Shown one piece after another: positions 21,032 to 28,140 of a stretch of 64,000 nucleotides of DNA. The stretch lies in assembly GCA_942491665.1 (NCBI GenBank), contig CALOBR010000003.1:1-64000 (forward strand), read 5' to 3'. Position 1 is the first letter of the stretch, and each line of letters begins with the position of its first letter. Both the position numbers and the translations under genes were made by a program. The notes below the pieces were generated by a model, which saw only the letters and a program-made list of their open reading frames with translations, was not told where the DNA came from and ran no database searches. Source of the DNA: CAVQGZ01 sp942491665. GTDB lineage: Bacteria; Actinomycetota; Actinomycetes; Jiangellales; Jiangellaceae.

Positions 21032-21607
21032 TCAGCGACGGATCTCGGTCAGCTTGAACCCGATGAAGTCCCTCGGGTCGCCAACTGGGACACCGTCCAC
21101 GACGACAAGGTCAGCCGTAGCCCGCACCTTGTACTCGGTCCCATCGGTCCCGGTGGCCTTGCCGTTGACCGAGTTGACAACCTCGACACGATCCTCGGAG
21201 ATAATGCTGATCCGCACCTTGAGGTCTCCCGAACCCGTGGCGAAAGGCTGTGGCGGCGCCTCCTCGCCACTGATGATCCCTGGACAGATCGTGTCCAGCC
21301 AGAGCGGGGTGTCGTTGAAGTCCGTCTCGTACAAGTAGATGGGCCGGTCCTTCGCGTTGACCTTCAGATCCACCGAACCGTCCTTGCGCTCGAACACCCG
21401 CAGGGGCGCTGTTCCTTGCTCGTCCAGGCAGAAACCCTCGATCGGGTTGCCGGCCGTCAGCACCACGTTTGGCGACTGGTCGAACGTGCCATAGAAGAAT
21501 CCCTCAACGAGCTCATCCTCGATGAAGCCCTTGGCGTTGGCAGTCGCTGGCCCCGCGACAGCCGTCATGAGCACCACCACAACACTGGCCGTGAGTCTCT
21601 TGAGCAT
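21032..21607 (-). CDS. Secreted hypothetical protein
   Basis: The 191-residue protein has a clear signal peptide (MLKRLTASVVVVLMTAVAGPATANA). The mature part is rich in alternating beta-strand patterns (APLRVFERKDGSVDLKVNAKD, GDLKVRISIISEDRVEVVNSVNG, YKVRATADLVVVDG). It has two Cys (GFCLDE and TICPGI) that could form a disulfide. I do not recognise a family with certainty. The profile suggests a small extracellular beta-sandwich or barrel. It lies on the - strand with the tail of the secreted hydrolase on one side and the glyoxalase/IS630 chimera on the other. Confidence 0.65.
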   Translation of the reverse strand: MLKRLTASVVVVLMTAVAGPATANAKGFIEDELVEGFFYGTFDQSPNVVLTAGNPIEGFCLDEQGTAPLRVFERKDGSVDLKVNAKDRPIYLYETDFNDTPLWLDTICPGIISGEEAPPQPFATGSGDLKVRISIISEDRVEVVNSVNGKATGTDGTEYKVRATADLVVVDGVPVGDPRDFIGFKLTEIRR

Positions 21608-21819
21608 GGGTCCTCCCCTATTCGGCCACCCCCCGTGAGCGGCATGAGCGTTGAACGTATACCCGACAGCCGACCCTGTGAACCCCGCGGGGGATATGCG
21701 GGCACATAGCAGGCGCCGCTTCTACTGGTTGCTGTCTCTGAGCTAGGACGCGATATCGCTGTCGAGAGAAGTTGCTTCTCTGCTCATAGACAGAGCCGGG
21801 CCAGTGCCGGCATCGCCAT

Positions 21820-22008
21820 CTAGTGCGCCGCGTCTGAGGTCCTCTGACGGTTCGCTTTGGCGAGGACCTGGTCGGCGGTCTTGGTCCAGACGAAGGGGTG
21901 GGCGCGGTCGTTCCAGCCGTTGACGAAGGCGCGGATCTTGGTGTTGAGGTCCTTGACTGAGCCGAAGGTGCCGCGGTGGATGGCCTGGCGTTCGATGATG
22001 GAGAACCA
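21820..22008 (-). mobile_element. IS630-family transposase C-terminal remnant
   Basis: The 62 residues WFSIIERQAIHRGTFGSV, KIRAFVNGWNDRAHPFVWTKTADQ and VLAKANRQRTSDAAH match the C-terminal end of IS630-family DDE transposases, including the usual WTKTADQ(I/V)LAKA motif. The catalytic DDE core and both terminal inverted repeats are absent. It is joined in frame to a glyoxalase-like fragment upstream (22009-22225). The element is dead. Confidence 0.8.
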
Positions 22009-22225
22009 GACTTCGACGAGGTGAACGTCCGGGTCGCGGAAGAACGCCCGGATCTCACCGCCTCGATCGACCGGCGCGGTCAAGAACTCCGCGCCCCATC
22101 CACTGAGCAGTTCGTGGGTCCCTCGGCAGTCATCGACCCGGAAGATGATCTGGCCGCTGACCCGATCGGGATCATCGCGCGCGGACAACGTGATGCTCGG
22201 GTTGTCCGGGGACGGTCCTCAGAAC
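22009..22225 (-). pseudogene. VOC (glyoxalase-like) fragment fused in frame to the IS630 remnant
   Basis: The reading SPDNPSITLSARDDPDRV, GQIIFRVDDCRGTHELLSGWGAEFL and IRAFFRDPDVHLVEV is the second half of a VOC-superfamily protein (strand FRVDD, then FxDPDGHLVEV, here with Val for Gly). A TGA cuts the frame near 22226, and no first half precedes it. The next residue after LVEV is the Trp that starts the IS630 piece, without any stop. It is a chimera from a deletion or recombination, with a possible TTG start at 22188. Function is unlikely. Confidence 0.65.
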
Positions 22226-22420
22226 AAGTGACACCCGGTCCGGCGGATGGTTCCGCGGGGCGGGCGCGCTCCTGCTATTCTTGTCAGTATCACACTGGCA
22301 CAGGTTTATCTCTGGACTCTCCTACCCGCGAGTAGGGGTTGACGGGGCCCGACGAGGGGGTCCATGGTCGGAGTCCACTTGGTGTCGCACGCCGCGACGC
22401 TCGACGGAGGGGAGAGCGCA

Positions 22421-22933
22421 GTGGGAACCATGAGAGCACGCGTATTGGTCGGTGCAATGACGGCCGGTGCGGCGATGCTGGTCGTTCCGACAGCGGCCGT
22501 GGCTGCGCCGCCCGTCCTCAACTTCGTAGAAGAGTTCGAGGCAGAAATCGTGTACGACGACCTGTGCGAGGGACCGGTCACCTTCTCTGAGGCCGGTCGG
22601 GTCTTCAGCAGAGCGTTCTTCAACAAGGACGGGTCTCTGGCCAGGGATACTCTGCACATCAGGGCAACAACGGTCTGGTCCAGTGAGTCCACCGAGGCTC
22701 TTGAGCACTGGGCATGGGCGGGTACCTACGACGCGGAATCCGACATAATCACCGAGCGCGGAAACCAGTGGAACGTCCACGTTGTCGGTGAAGGGGTGGT
22801 CCTCAACAACAGCGGGCTGATCAAGGTCGGCTTTGGCGAAGAGGGGCCTGAGATCATCAAGGCCGCCGGTCCGAAGGACGTCACCTTCTCAGAAGGGCCT
22901 CCGACCTACATATGCGATGTGCTGTTCCCATAG
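22421..22933 (+). CDS. Secreted hypothetical protein
   Basis: The 170-residue protein has a signal peptide (MRARVLVGAMTAGAAMLVVPTAAVAAPP). The mature part has the spacing of a group of small secreted actinobacterial proteins: an early Cys (YDDLCEGPVTFSEAGRV), a threonine-rich strand (DTLHIRATTVWSS), an NNSG turn and a last Cys (YICDVLFP). The two Cys probably pair. Function is unknown. GTG 22421 is preferred over ATG 22430 because GGAGGGGAG at 22406-22414 is well spaced for it; both give the same signal peptide core. A long upstream extension is open but has no signal-like features. Confidence 0.7.
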   Translation: MGTMRARVLVGAMTAGAAMLVVPTAAVAAPPVLNFVEEFEAEIVYDDLCEGPVTFSEAGRVFSRAFFNKDGSLARDTLHIRATTVWSSESTEALEHWAWAGTYDAESDIITERGNQWNVHVVGEGVVLNNSGLIKVGFGEEGPEIIKAAGPKDVTFSEGPPTYICDVLFP

Positions 22934-23381
22934 GCCGACAGCCGACCTCCTTTTCGGGTCCTCAGCTCTATCGGCGTGCCAACGCCAGCCTGTCCCGGAG
23001 ACAGCAGTGATCGACATCGAGCCCTGTGGCTAATGCAACCGCGACAGGTCATGAAGCCCAGCAAGCGTGACTGGCGGCAGTCCCGTTCGAGCGGCGGCGA
23101 TCGTCACCGCCTCGTCAGCGCTGGCCTCGCCTATTGAGCGGCCGGTCTCGTCGATGAACATGCGCAGCGAAGGCCGCACATGACGACAGGGTCCCCTCCT
23201 CAGGCGCGCTGTCGCAGGCGCCCGATCCCCGCACCCCACCATCGACGACTTGCCCCACTTCGCCGCGTGTCGCGCTAGGTGCGGCGTGAGCGAGCGTCCA
23301 CTCGGGGGCTGAGCAGGAGGGCGCGCGGATCGCGACACTCTCCATCAGGGTGACTGCTCGTGGGACAGATCGACGACGGGG
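22934..23381. other. Intergenic stretch, no confident gene
   Basis: The stretch lies between two convergent 3' ends. It includes the first copy of the CACTTCGCCGCGT repeat (23256-23268). A short - strand frame (about 23030-23338) has no recognisable domain or good ribosome site. I do not call it. Confidence 0.5.
23256..23268. repeat. CACTTCGCCGCGT repeat, copy 1
   Basis: The same 13 bases recur at 25408-25420 and 25442-25454. Copies 1 and 2 share 18 of 19 bases over CCCACTTCGCCGCGT plus NTCG. Copy 1 lies left of the hydrolase/WYL pair, and copies 2 and 3 right of it. Confidence 0.6.
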
Positions 23382-24322
23382 CTAGGCGTCCTGCTGTTCG
23401 AGCCAGGTCAGGATCGCGTGGTTCGTTTCGTTCGGCTGTTCTTGTTGGATCCAGTGCCCGCAGTCGAGCCCGACCTCTTCCGCGTTCGGTACGAAGGTGG
23501 TCAGGGTCGGCGATCTGGGGATGGTGTCTTGGTCGCCGTAGATCATGAGGGTGGGCTGGTGGATGACTGGGTCGACCTCGCCGAGCAGGTACCAGTTGCG
23601 GTCGGTGTTGCGGTACCAGTTGATGCTCGGGGTGAACCCGGTTGTGTCGAAGGCGGAGACGAGGACGGCCAGGTCGCTGTCGCTCATGACCGGGTCACCG
23701 AGCGGGGTCTCGGCGAGGGCGAGGTTGATCAGCTCCACGCCCGGCTGCGGTTGGCTGGGGGGCTGATTCCTGCGGTACAGGTTGCGCAGGAACCGGGAGG
23801 TGTTCTGGTCGAACACGGCGTCGGCGACGCCAGGCTGCCGGTTGAAGTGGACGAAGTAGTTGTCGCTGCCCAACAGGCCTTCGAGCAGCTCGACCCAGGG
23901 GGTGTCTCCGCGTTCCTGGTAGGGCAGGCTCAGGTTGATGACCCGAGTGACGCGGTTCGGGTGCAGCATGGTCAGTCCCCAGACGACCATGGCGCCCCAG
24001 TCGTGCCCGACGAAGGTGGCCTCGTCATAGCCGAAGTGGTCGAGGAGCGCGACGAGGTCACCGGACAGATGCTCGATGTCGTACGCGGTGACGTCGTCCG
24101 GGCACGAGGAGTTCCCGTAGCCGCGCTGGTTGGGGACGATGACGTGGTAGCCGGCGGCGACCAGAGCCGGCACCTGATGGCGCCACGAGAAGGCGTGCTC
24201 CGGCCAGCCGTGACAGAGCACGATCGGATCTCCGTCCGGTGCCGGCCTGCTTCGAACACTTCGAGCTCCACACCGTTGACGGGGATGCGGGTGGGCTGGG
24301 GGAAGTCGACTGGCTGCTGCAT
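23382..24322 (-). pseudogene. Epoxide-hydrolase-like alpha/beta hydrolase, one frameshift
   Basis: It starts MQQPVDFPQPTRIPVNGVELEVFEAG at ATG 24322. After FEAG one base appears to be missing (GGCCGG near 24244), and the frame resumes PDGDPIVLCHGWPEHAFSWRHQ. The core has the oxyanion motif HGWPE, the nucleophile elbow GHDWGA (Asp nucleophile, as in epoxide hydrolases rather than Ser esterases), GDQDTI as acid region and CGHWIQQEQP with the catalytic His. Length of about 312 residues is normal for the EphA type, which opens epoxides to diols. It is divergent from a WYL regulator, which is a likely controller. If the shift is a sequencing error the enzyme is intact. Confidence 0.75.
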
Positions 24323-24430
24323 CGTGGCTCCTGCTGGCTCGCGGCTCGGGTCGTCTCTCGAGCCTGACAACGTCGACGGTACGAGCAGTTCCGGTCAGGT
24401 AATGTCCGCTAGTACACCTAGTCTGTGGGG

Positions 24431-25378
24431 ATGGTCGGCACCGGAGGGCGGATGCTCGACCTTCTGGGCCTCCTGCAGGCGCGACATCACTGGAGAGGCG
24501 ACGATCTGGCCGAACGACTCGGCGTTAGCGACCGGACGCTGCGCCGCGACGTCGAACGGCTGCGCCACCTCGGCTACCCCGTCCAGGCCACCAGAGGGCT
24601 CGATGGTGGCTACCAGCTCGGGCGCGGCGGCCGCCTGCCTCCACTGCTGCTGAGCGCCGGCGAAGCCGTCGCCGCGGCGATCGGGTTGCGCAGTGCTGCC
24701 AGTCAACCGATCGCCGGGATCGCCGAGGACGCGATGAGTGCCCTGCTCAAGATCACCCAACTGCTCCCGCCAATGCAGCGCGGCGAGGCCGAAGCCATCG
24801 CGGCAGCCGTCAACGGTCCCGACAGCCACGCCGACGACGTGCCGCTGGACACGCTGACCACCATCGCCCGGTCCAGCCGAGACCACGAGCGGCTGCGCTT
24901 CGGCTACCGAACACACGCCGGTACCGCCGGTGAGCGTCACGTGGACCCGCACCACGTCGTCCCCCTGGCCCGACGCTGGTACCTGGTGGCCTGGGACCTC
25001 GACCGGGACGACTGGCGCACCTTCCGACTCGACCGCATCACCAAGCCCCGACCGACCGGACGTCGCTTCGACCCCAGGACGCTGCCTGCACCCGACCCGG
25101 CCACCTACGTCACCAGATCCATCGCCGCCATCCCCACCACCCATCAGGTAGACGTGATTGTCGAGGCACCCCACCAGGCCGTCCAAGACGTACTCGGACG
25201 CTGGGGAACAGCCACCCCCGACGGGCCGGACACCACACGCATCGAGATGGACACCGACGCCCTGAGCTGGCCGGTCATGTTCCTCGCCGCCCTCAACGCA
25301 AGGATCCACCACGCCGAACCCGCTGAACTCCGCGCCCTCCTCACACAGCTGGCCGAGCACTTCCAGGCCGCCACCTGA
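24431..25378 (+). CDS. Helix-turn-helix WYL-domain transcriptional regulator
   Basis: The 315-residue protein has an N-terminal DeoR-type winged helix (RMLDLLGLLQ, LAERLGVSDRTLRRDVERLRHLGYPV, then TRGLDGGYQLG). A WYL domain follows around residues 140-200 (RLRFGYRTHAG, HHVVPLARRWYLVAWDLDRDDWRTFRLDRI). WYL domains sense ligands, often nucleotides or oligonucleotides. ATG 24431 fits the family, whose N-terminus lies just before RMLxLL; GTG 24425 is an alternative. It is divergent from the epoxide-hydrolase-like gene with about 110 bases between starts and may control that gene and itself. Confidence 0.85.
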   Translation: MVGTGGRMLDLLGLLQARHHWRGDDLAERLGVSDRTLRRDVERLRHLGYPVQATRGLDGGYQLGRGGRLPPLLLSAGEAVAAAIGLRSAASQPIAGIAEDAMSALLKITQLLPPMQRGEAEAIAAAVNGPDSHADDVPLDTLTTIARSSRDHERLRFGYRTHAGTAGERHVDPHHVVPLARRWYLVAWDLDRDDWRTFRLDRITKPRPTGRRFDPRTLPAPDPATYVTRSIAAIPTTHQVDVIVEAPHQAVQDVLGRWGTATPDGPDTTRIEMDTDALSWPVMFLAALNARIHHAEPAELRALLTQLAEHFQAAT

Positions 25379-25407
25379 CCGATCCCGAACGTGCGGCTGC
25401 CATGACC

Positions 25408-25459
25408 CACTTCGCCGCGTATCGTCCGATCGCGACCGTGTCACTTCGCCGCGTGTGAC
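25408..25459. repeat. CACTTCGCCGCGT repeats, copies 2 and 3, upstream of the primase gene
   Basis: Copy 2 is at 25408-25420 and copy 3 at 25442-25454. Copy 3 sits inside GTCACTTCGCCGCGTGTGAC (25440-25459), whose ends GTCAC/GTGAC are inverted. The spacing of about 34 bases and the place about 100 bases before a primase-polymerase gene are compatible with an origin or operator of the integrated element. No function is shown. Confidence 0.45.
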
Positions 25460-25557
25460 GCGCAAGCCCTAGATCGGTTCATCGGTCTCGCCTGTGCCTG
25501 TGCGCAGAGGGACTGCTCTCTGGGCTGTCCACGCAGCCGTTCTCTGGGGAGCGCGTC

Positions 25558-26409
25558 ATGGGTTCGCAGGCACTCACGGTCCTGGGTCAGCGGGCGTTGG
25601 GGTACGCCGCGAGCGGGGTGCCGGTGTTCCCGTGCGTTCCGGGCGGGAAGGTTCCGCTGACCCCGCGCGGTTTCCACGACGCCACCACCGACCCGGTGGT
25701 GATCACCGCATGGTGGACCCGGCACCGGCAGGCCAACGTCGCCGCCCCGACGGGGGCGCCGGCCTTCGACGTGCTCGACGTGGACGTGCGGCCCACCGGC
25801 TCGGGGTGGGACGCCCTGCACGAAGCCCGAGCGGCCGGGCTGATCGACGGATGGGTGCGGGCGGTGCAGACCCCGTCCGGTGGGCTGCACCTGCACTACC
25901 CCGGCACCGGGCAGCGCAACGGGACGATCCGCGGCCGGCACGTGGACTTCCGCGGCCAGGGCGGCTACGTGCTGCTCCCACCTTCGTTGGGGCAGACGAA
26001 GGCCTACTCGCGGGAGTACGTCACCCTCGACCAGCGCCCCGGCGGCCGCCCGTTGGACTGGGCCGGGATCGTGCAGCTGCTCGACCCGCCCGCCCCGCCG
26101 TTGGGTGACGCTGGCCGGACCGCGCCGGCACGCAGCGCCGACGATCCGACCCGATGGCTCGCCGGCCACGTGGCCCGCCAGCCGGAGGGCAACCGCAACA
26201 ACGCCCTGTTCTGGGCCACCCACCGCGCCGTCGAAGCCCGAGTCGCCGATTACGAGCCACTCATCACCGCCGCCGTCCACGCGGGGCTGCCCGAGGCTGA
26301 GGCGCGCCGCACCGTCACCAGCGCCCGCGCCGCCGCCACCGGCCAGCCCACCCCACCTCGGCGAGCGCCCAGCGTGCACCGGGATCCGGCACCCGTCGTC
26401 GGCCGCTGA
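25558..26409 (+). CDS. Bifunctional DNA primase/polymerase (Prim-Pol) of an integrated element
   Basis: The 283-residue protein has the Prim-Pol N-terminal domain: YAASGVPVFPCVPGGKVPLTPRGFHDAT, an acidic strand FDVLDVDV with the D-x-D metal residues, TPSGGLHLHYPGTG with the catalytic His region, and VDFRGQGGYVLLPPS. Such proteins prime replication of plasmids and integrative elements. The C-terminal part (GNRNNALFWATHRAVEARV) resembles the helical tail often seen in element-encoded forms. No helicase domain is fused. ATG 25558 has GGGGAG upstream. The gene is followed closely by excisionase and integrase on the same strand, the standard replication/integration end of an actinobacterial integrative element. 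Confidence 0.85.
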   Translation: MGSQALTVLGQRALGYAASGVPVFPCVPGGKVPLTPRGFHDATTDPVVITAWWTRHRQANVAAPTGAPAFDVLDVDVRPTGSGWDALHEARAAGLIDGWVRAVQTPSGGLHLHYPGTGQRNGTIRGRHVDFRGQGGYVLLPPSLGQTKAYSREYVTLDQRPGGRPLDWAGIVQLLDPPAPPLGDAGRTAPARSADDPTRWLAGHVARQPEGNRNNALFWATHRAVEARVADYEPLITAAVHAGLPEAEARRTVTSARAAATGQPTPPRRAPSVHRDPAPVVGR

Positions 26410-26444
26410 GCATGCCCGCCGACACCCCCACCCCTGGAGGAACC

Positions 26445-26681
26445 ATGGCCCAGGCCCAGCGACGCGCGTCCCACCGGCCGGCCGGCGGCCCGCAGTGCGA
26501 CCGGCTGTGGACGGTTCGCGAGGTGTCGGAGTTCCTGGCGATCCCCGTCGCTACCTTGCACCAGTGGCGCTACCTGGGCACCGGACCGGCGGCGTTCCGG
26601 GTCGGCAAGCACCTGCGCTACGACCCCGACACGGTGCGCACCTGGCTCACCGAGCAGTGCACCAGCCCACGCAGCGCCTGA
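26445..26681 (+). CDS. Excisionase-like helix-turn-helix protein
   Basis: The 78-residue protein has a MerR-type winged helix: LWTVREVSEFLAIPVATLHQWRYLGTGPAAFRVGKHLRYDPDTVRTWL. This is the usual form of actinobacterial Xis proteins, which bend DNA at the attachment site and favour excision. ATG 26445 was chosen because GGAGGAACC lies directly before it. The gene ends four bases before the integrase start, so the two are probably co-expressed. Confidence 0.85.
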   Translation: MAQAQRRASHRPAGGPQCDRLWTVREVSEFLAIPVATLHQWRYLGTGPAAFRVGKHLRYDPDTVRTWLTEQCTSPRSA

Positions 26682-26685
26682 ACCC

Positions 26686-27762
26686 GTGGCCGGCAGCGTC
26701 TCCCGGCTGAAGTCCGGACGGTGGCGCGCCCGCTACCGCGACTCCACGGGCCGTGAGCACGCCCGCCACTTCCAACGCAAGACCGACGCCCAACGCTGGG
26801 TCGCCGCGCACACCGCCTCCGTCGACCGCGGGGACTGGATCGACCCCGCCCTGTCCCGCACCACCATCGAGGAGTGGTCCGCGGTGTGGCTGCAGACCAA
26901 GTCCCACCTGCGGCCGAAGACCCGCGACAAGTACGAGAGCGGCCTGCGGATCTGGATCCTGCCCCGTTGGGGGAAGGCCCAGCTCGGGTCCATCAGCCAC
27001 GCCGACGTGGTCGCCTGGGTCGCCGACATCCAACGCACAAGGAGCGCCGGCCTCACCCGGCACACCCTGGCGATCCTGTCCCAGATGCTCGAGCTCGCCG
27101 TCCGCGACGGACGCATCCCGCGCAACGTGGCCCGCGGAGTCCGCAAGCCGCGCCCGTCCCGTCCCGTCCAGCGGTTCCTCAGCCCTGACGAGGTTGCCCG
27201 CCTGGCCCGCGAGACACCCCCGCCGTATGACGTGCTCGTCATCTTGCTGGCCTTCACCGGCCTCCGCTTCGGCGAAGCCGCCGGACTCACCGTCGGTGAC
27301 GTCGACCTCGACCGCAGCCGGCTGTCGATCAACTGGTCGATCACCGAGTCCGCCAGCGGCCAGCTGCACCGAGACTCCCCCAAGACCTACCGCCGACGCA
27401 GCGTCCCCATCCCCGCGTTCCTCCGAAACCGGCTCGCCACCCACATCGCCGGCCGAAACCCCAACGAGCCGCTGTTCCCCTCCCCCAAAGGCGGGCTGCT
27501 GCGCAACTCCAACTTCCGCCACACCACCTTCGACCCCGCCGTGCGGCGCGCGGGACTGGCTCCACTGACCCCGCACAACCTGCGCGACACCGCCGCCAGC
27601 CTCGCCGTCGCCTCCGGAGCCAACGTCAAATCCGTCCAACGCATGCTCGGCCACGCCTCCGCCGCGATGACCCTCGACGTCTACTCAGGGCTCTTCGACG
27701 CCGAACTCGACGATGTCGCCACTCGCATGGACGACTCGGCCGGAGACCTCTTCCGCCACTGA
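26686..27762 (+). CDS. Tyrosine-family site-specific integrase
   Basis: The 358-residue protein has an N-terminal arm-binding domain (VSRLKSGRWRARYRDSTGREHARHF), a SAM-like core-binding domain (TIEEWSAVWLQTK onwards) and a catalytic domain with the full tetrad. The key residues are Arg194 (TGLRFGE), His297 and Arg300 (PHNLRDTA), His323 (LGHAS) and Tyr333 (DVYSG). It should cut and join DNA at an attachment site in the adjacent tRNA-Lys, whose 3' end is 105 bases downstream. Start GTG 26686 follows the excisionase stop by four bases. All catalytic residues are present, so the protein is likely active. Confidence 0.93.
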   Translation: MAGSVSRLKSGRWRARYRDSTGREHARHFQRKTDAQRWVAAHTASVDRGDWIDPALSRTTIEEWSAVWLQTKSHLRPKTRDKYESGLRIWILPRWGKAQLGSISHADVVAWVADIQRTRSAGLTRHTLAILSQMLELAVRDGRIPRNVARGVRKPRPSRPVQRFLSPDEVARLARETPPPYDVLVILLAFTGLRFGEAAGLTVGDVDLDRSRLSINWSITESASGQLHRDSPKTYRRRSVPIPAFLRNRLATHIAGRNPNEPLFPSPKGGLLRNSNFRHTTFDPAVRRAGLAPLTPHNLRDTAASLAVASGANVKSVQRMLGHASAAMTLDVYSGLFDAELDDVATRMDDSAGDLFRH

Positions 27763-27780
27763 CTCACCACTGTCCCGAAC

Positions 27781-27802
27781 CTGTTTGCGGACTGTTTGCG
27801 GA
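27781..27802. repeat. Tandem 11-base repeat between integrase and tRNA-Lys
   Basis: CTGTTTGCGGA occurs twice in direct succession. It lies 18 bases after the integrase stop and 64 bases before the tRNA 3' end. Directly repeated short sites next to an attachment site often bind integrase arms, but this is inference from position only. Confidence 0.6.
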
Positions 27803-27866
27803 CTCCTGGCCCTCAAACGGACACCCAGACACCCTCGCAGACCACGAAACCGCAGGTCAGACCGGG

Positions 27867-27939
27867 TGGGCCCCGTGGGACTCGAACCCACAACCCGCGG
27901 ATTAAAAGTCCGCTGCTCTGCCAATTGAGCTAGAGGCCC
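27867..27939 (-). tRNA. tRNA-Lys (anticodon TTT)
   Basis: On the - strand the 73-base gene begins GGGCCTCTAGCTCAATTGG and ends with TTCGAGTCCCACGGGGCCCA. The acceptor stem GGGCCTC pairs with GGGGCCC (one T-G pair). The anticodon loop is CTTTTAA with TTT, hence Lys. CCA is not encoded. The 3' end faces the integrase gene, which marks this tRNA as the probable integration site of the island to its left. Confidence 0.97.
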
Positions 27940-28140
27940 GGGTGACCTCGACACTCGCAGCACGCAGCCGGCCATCGGGGTACCCCAGATCCCATCATGT
28001 CAGCAGCGCTGGCGGTGGATCACTGGAGACGGCGCTTGCCGGCCCCACGGCGTCACCCCTCGCAGACCCCCGGTACTCGGGTGAGGCACCCTGGGCTACC
28101 AGGCTCGCCAGCCCTGACGCATAACCCTCAGGAGGAACAG

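Noticed and set aside
23030..23338. Possible small - strand gene with MFIDETGRSIGEASADEAVTIAA
   Set aside because: No convincing ribosome site, no recognised family, and the N-terminal half is low-complexity. I left the stretch as intergenic.
25441..26379. Long - strand frame opposite the Prim-Pol gene
   Set aside because: The + strand frame has clear Prim-Pol motifs and a ribosome site; the opposite frame is Gly/Arg-rich without motifs.
27685..27975. - strand frame across tRNA-Lys reading PLAQLAEQRTFNPRVVGSSPTGPT
   Set aside because: This is the well-known false protein that arises from translating a tRNA gene; the tRNA-Lys explains the sequence.
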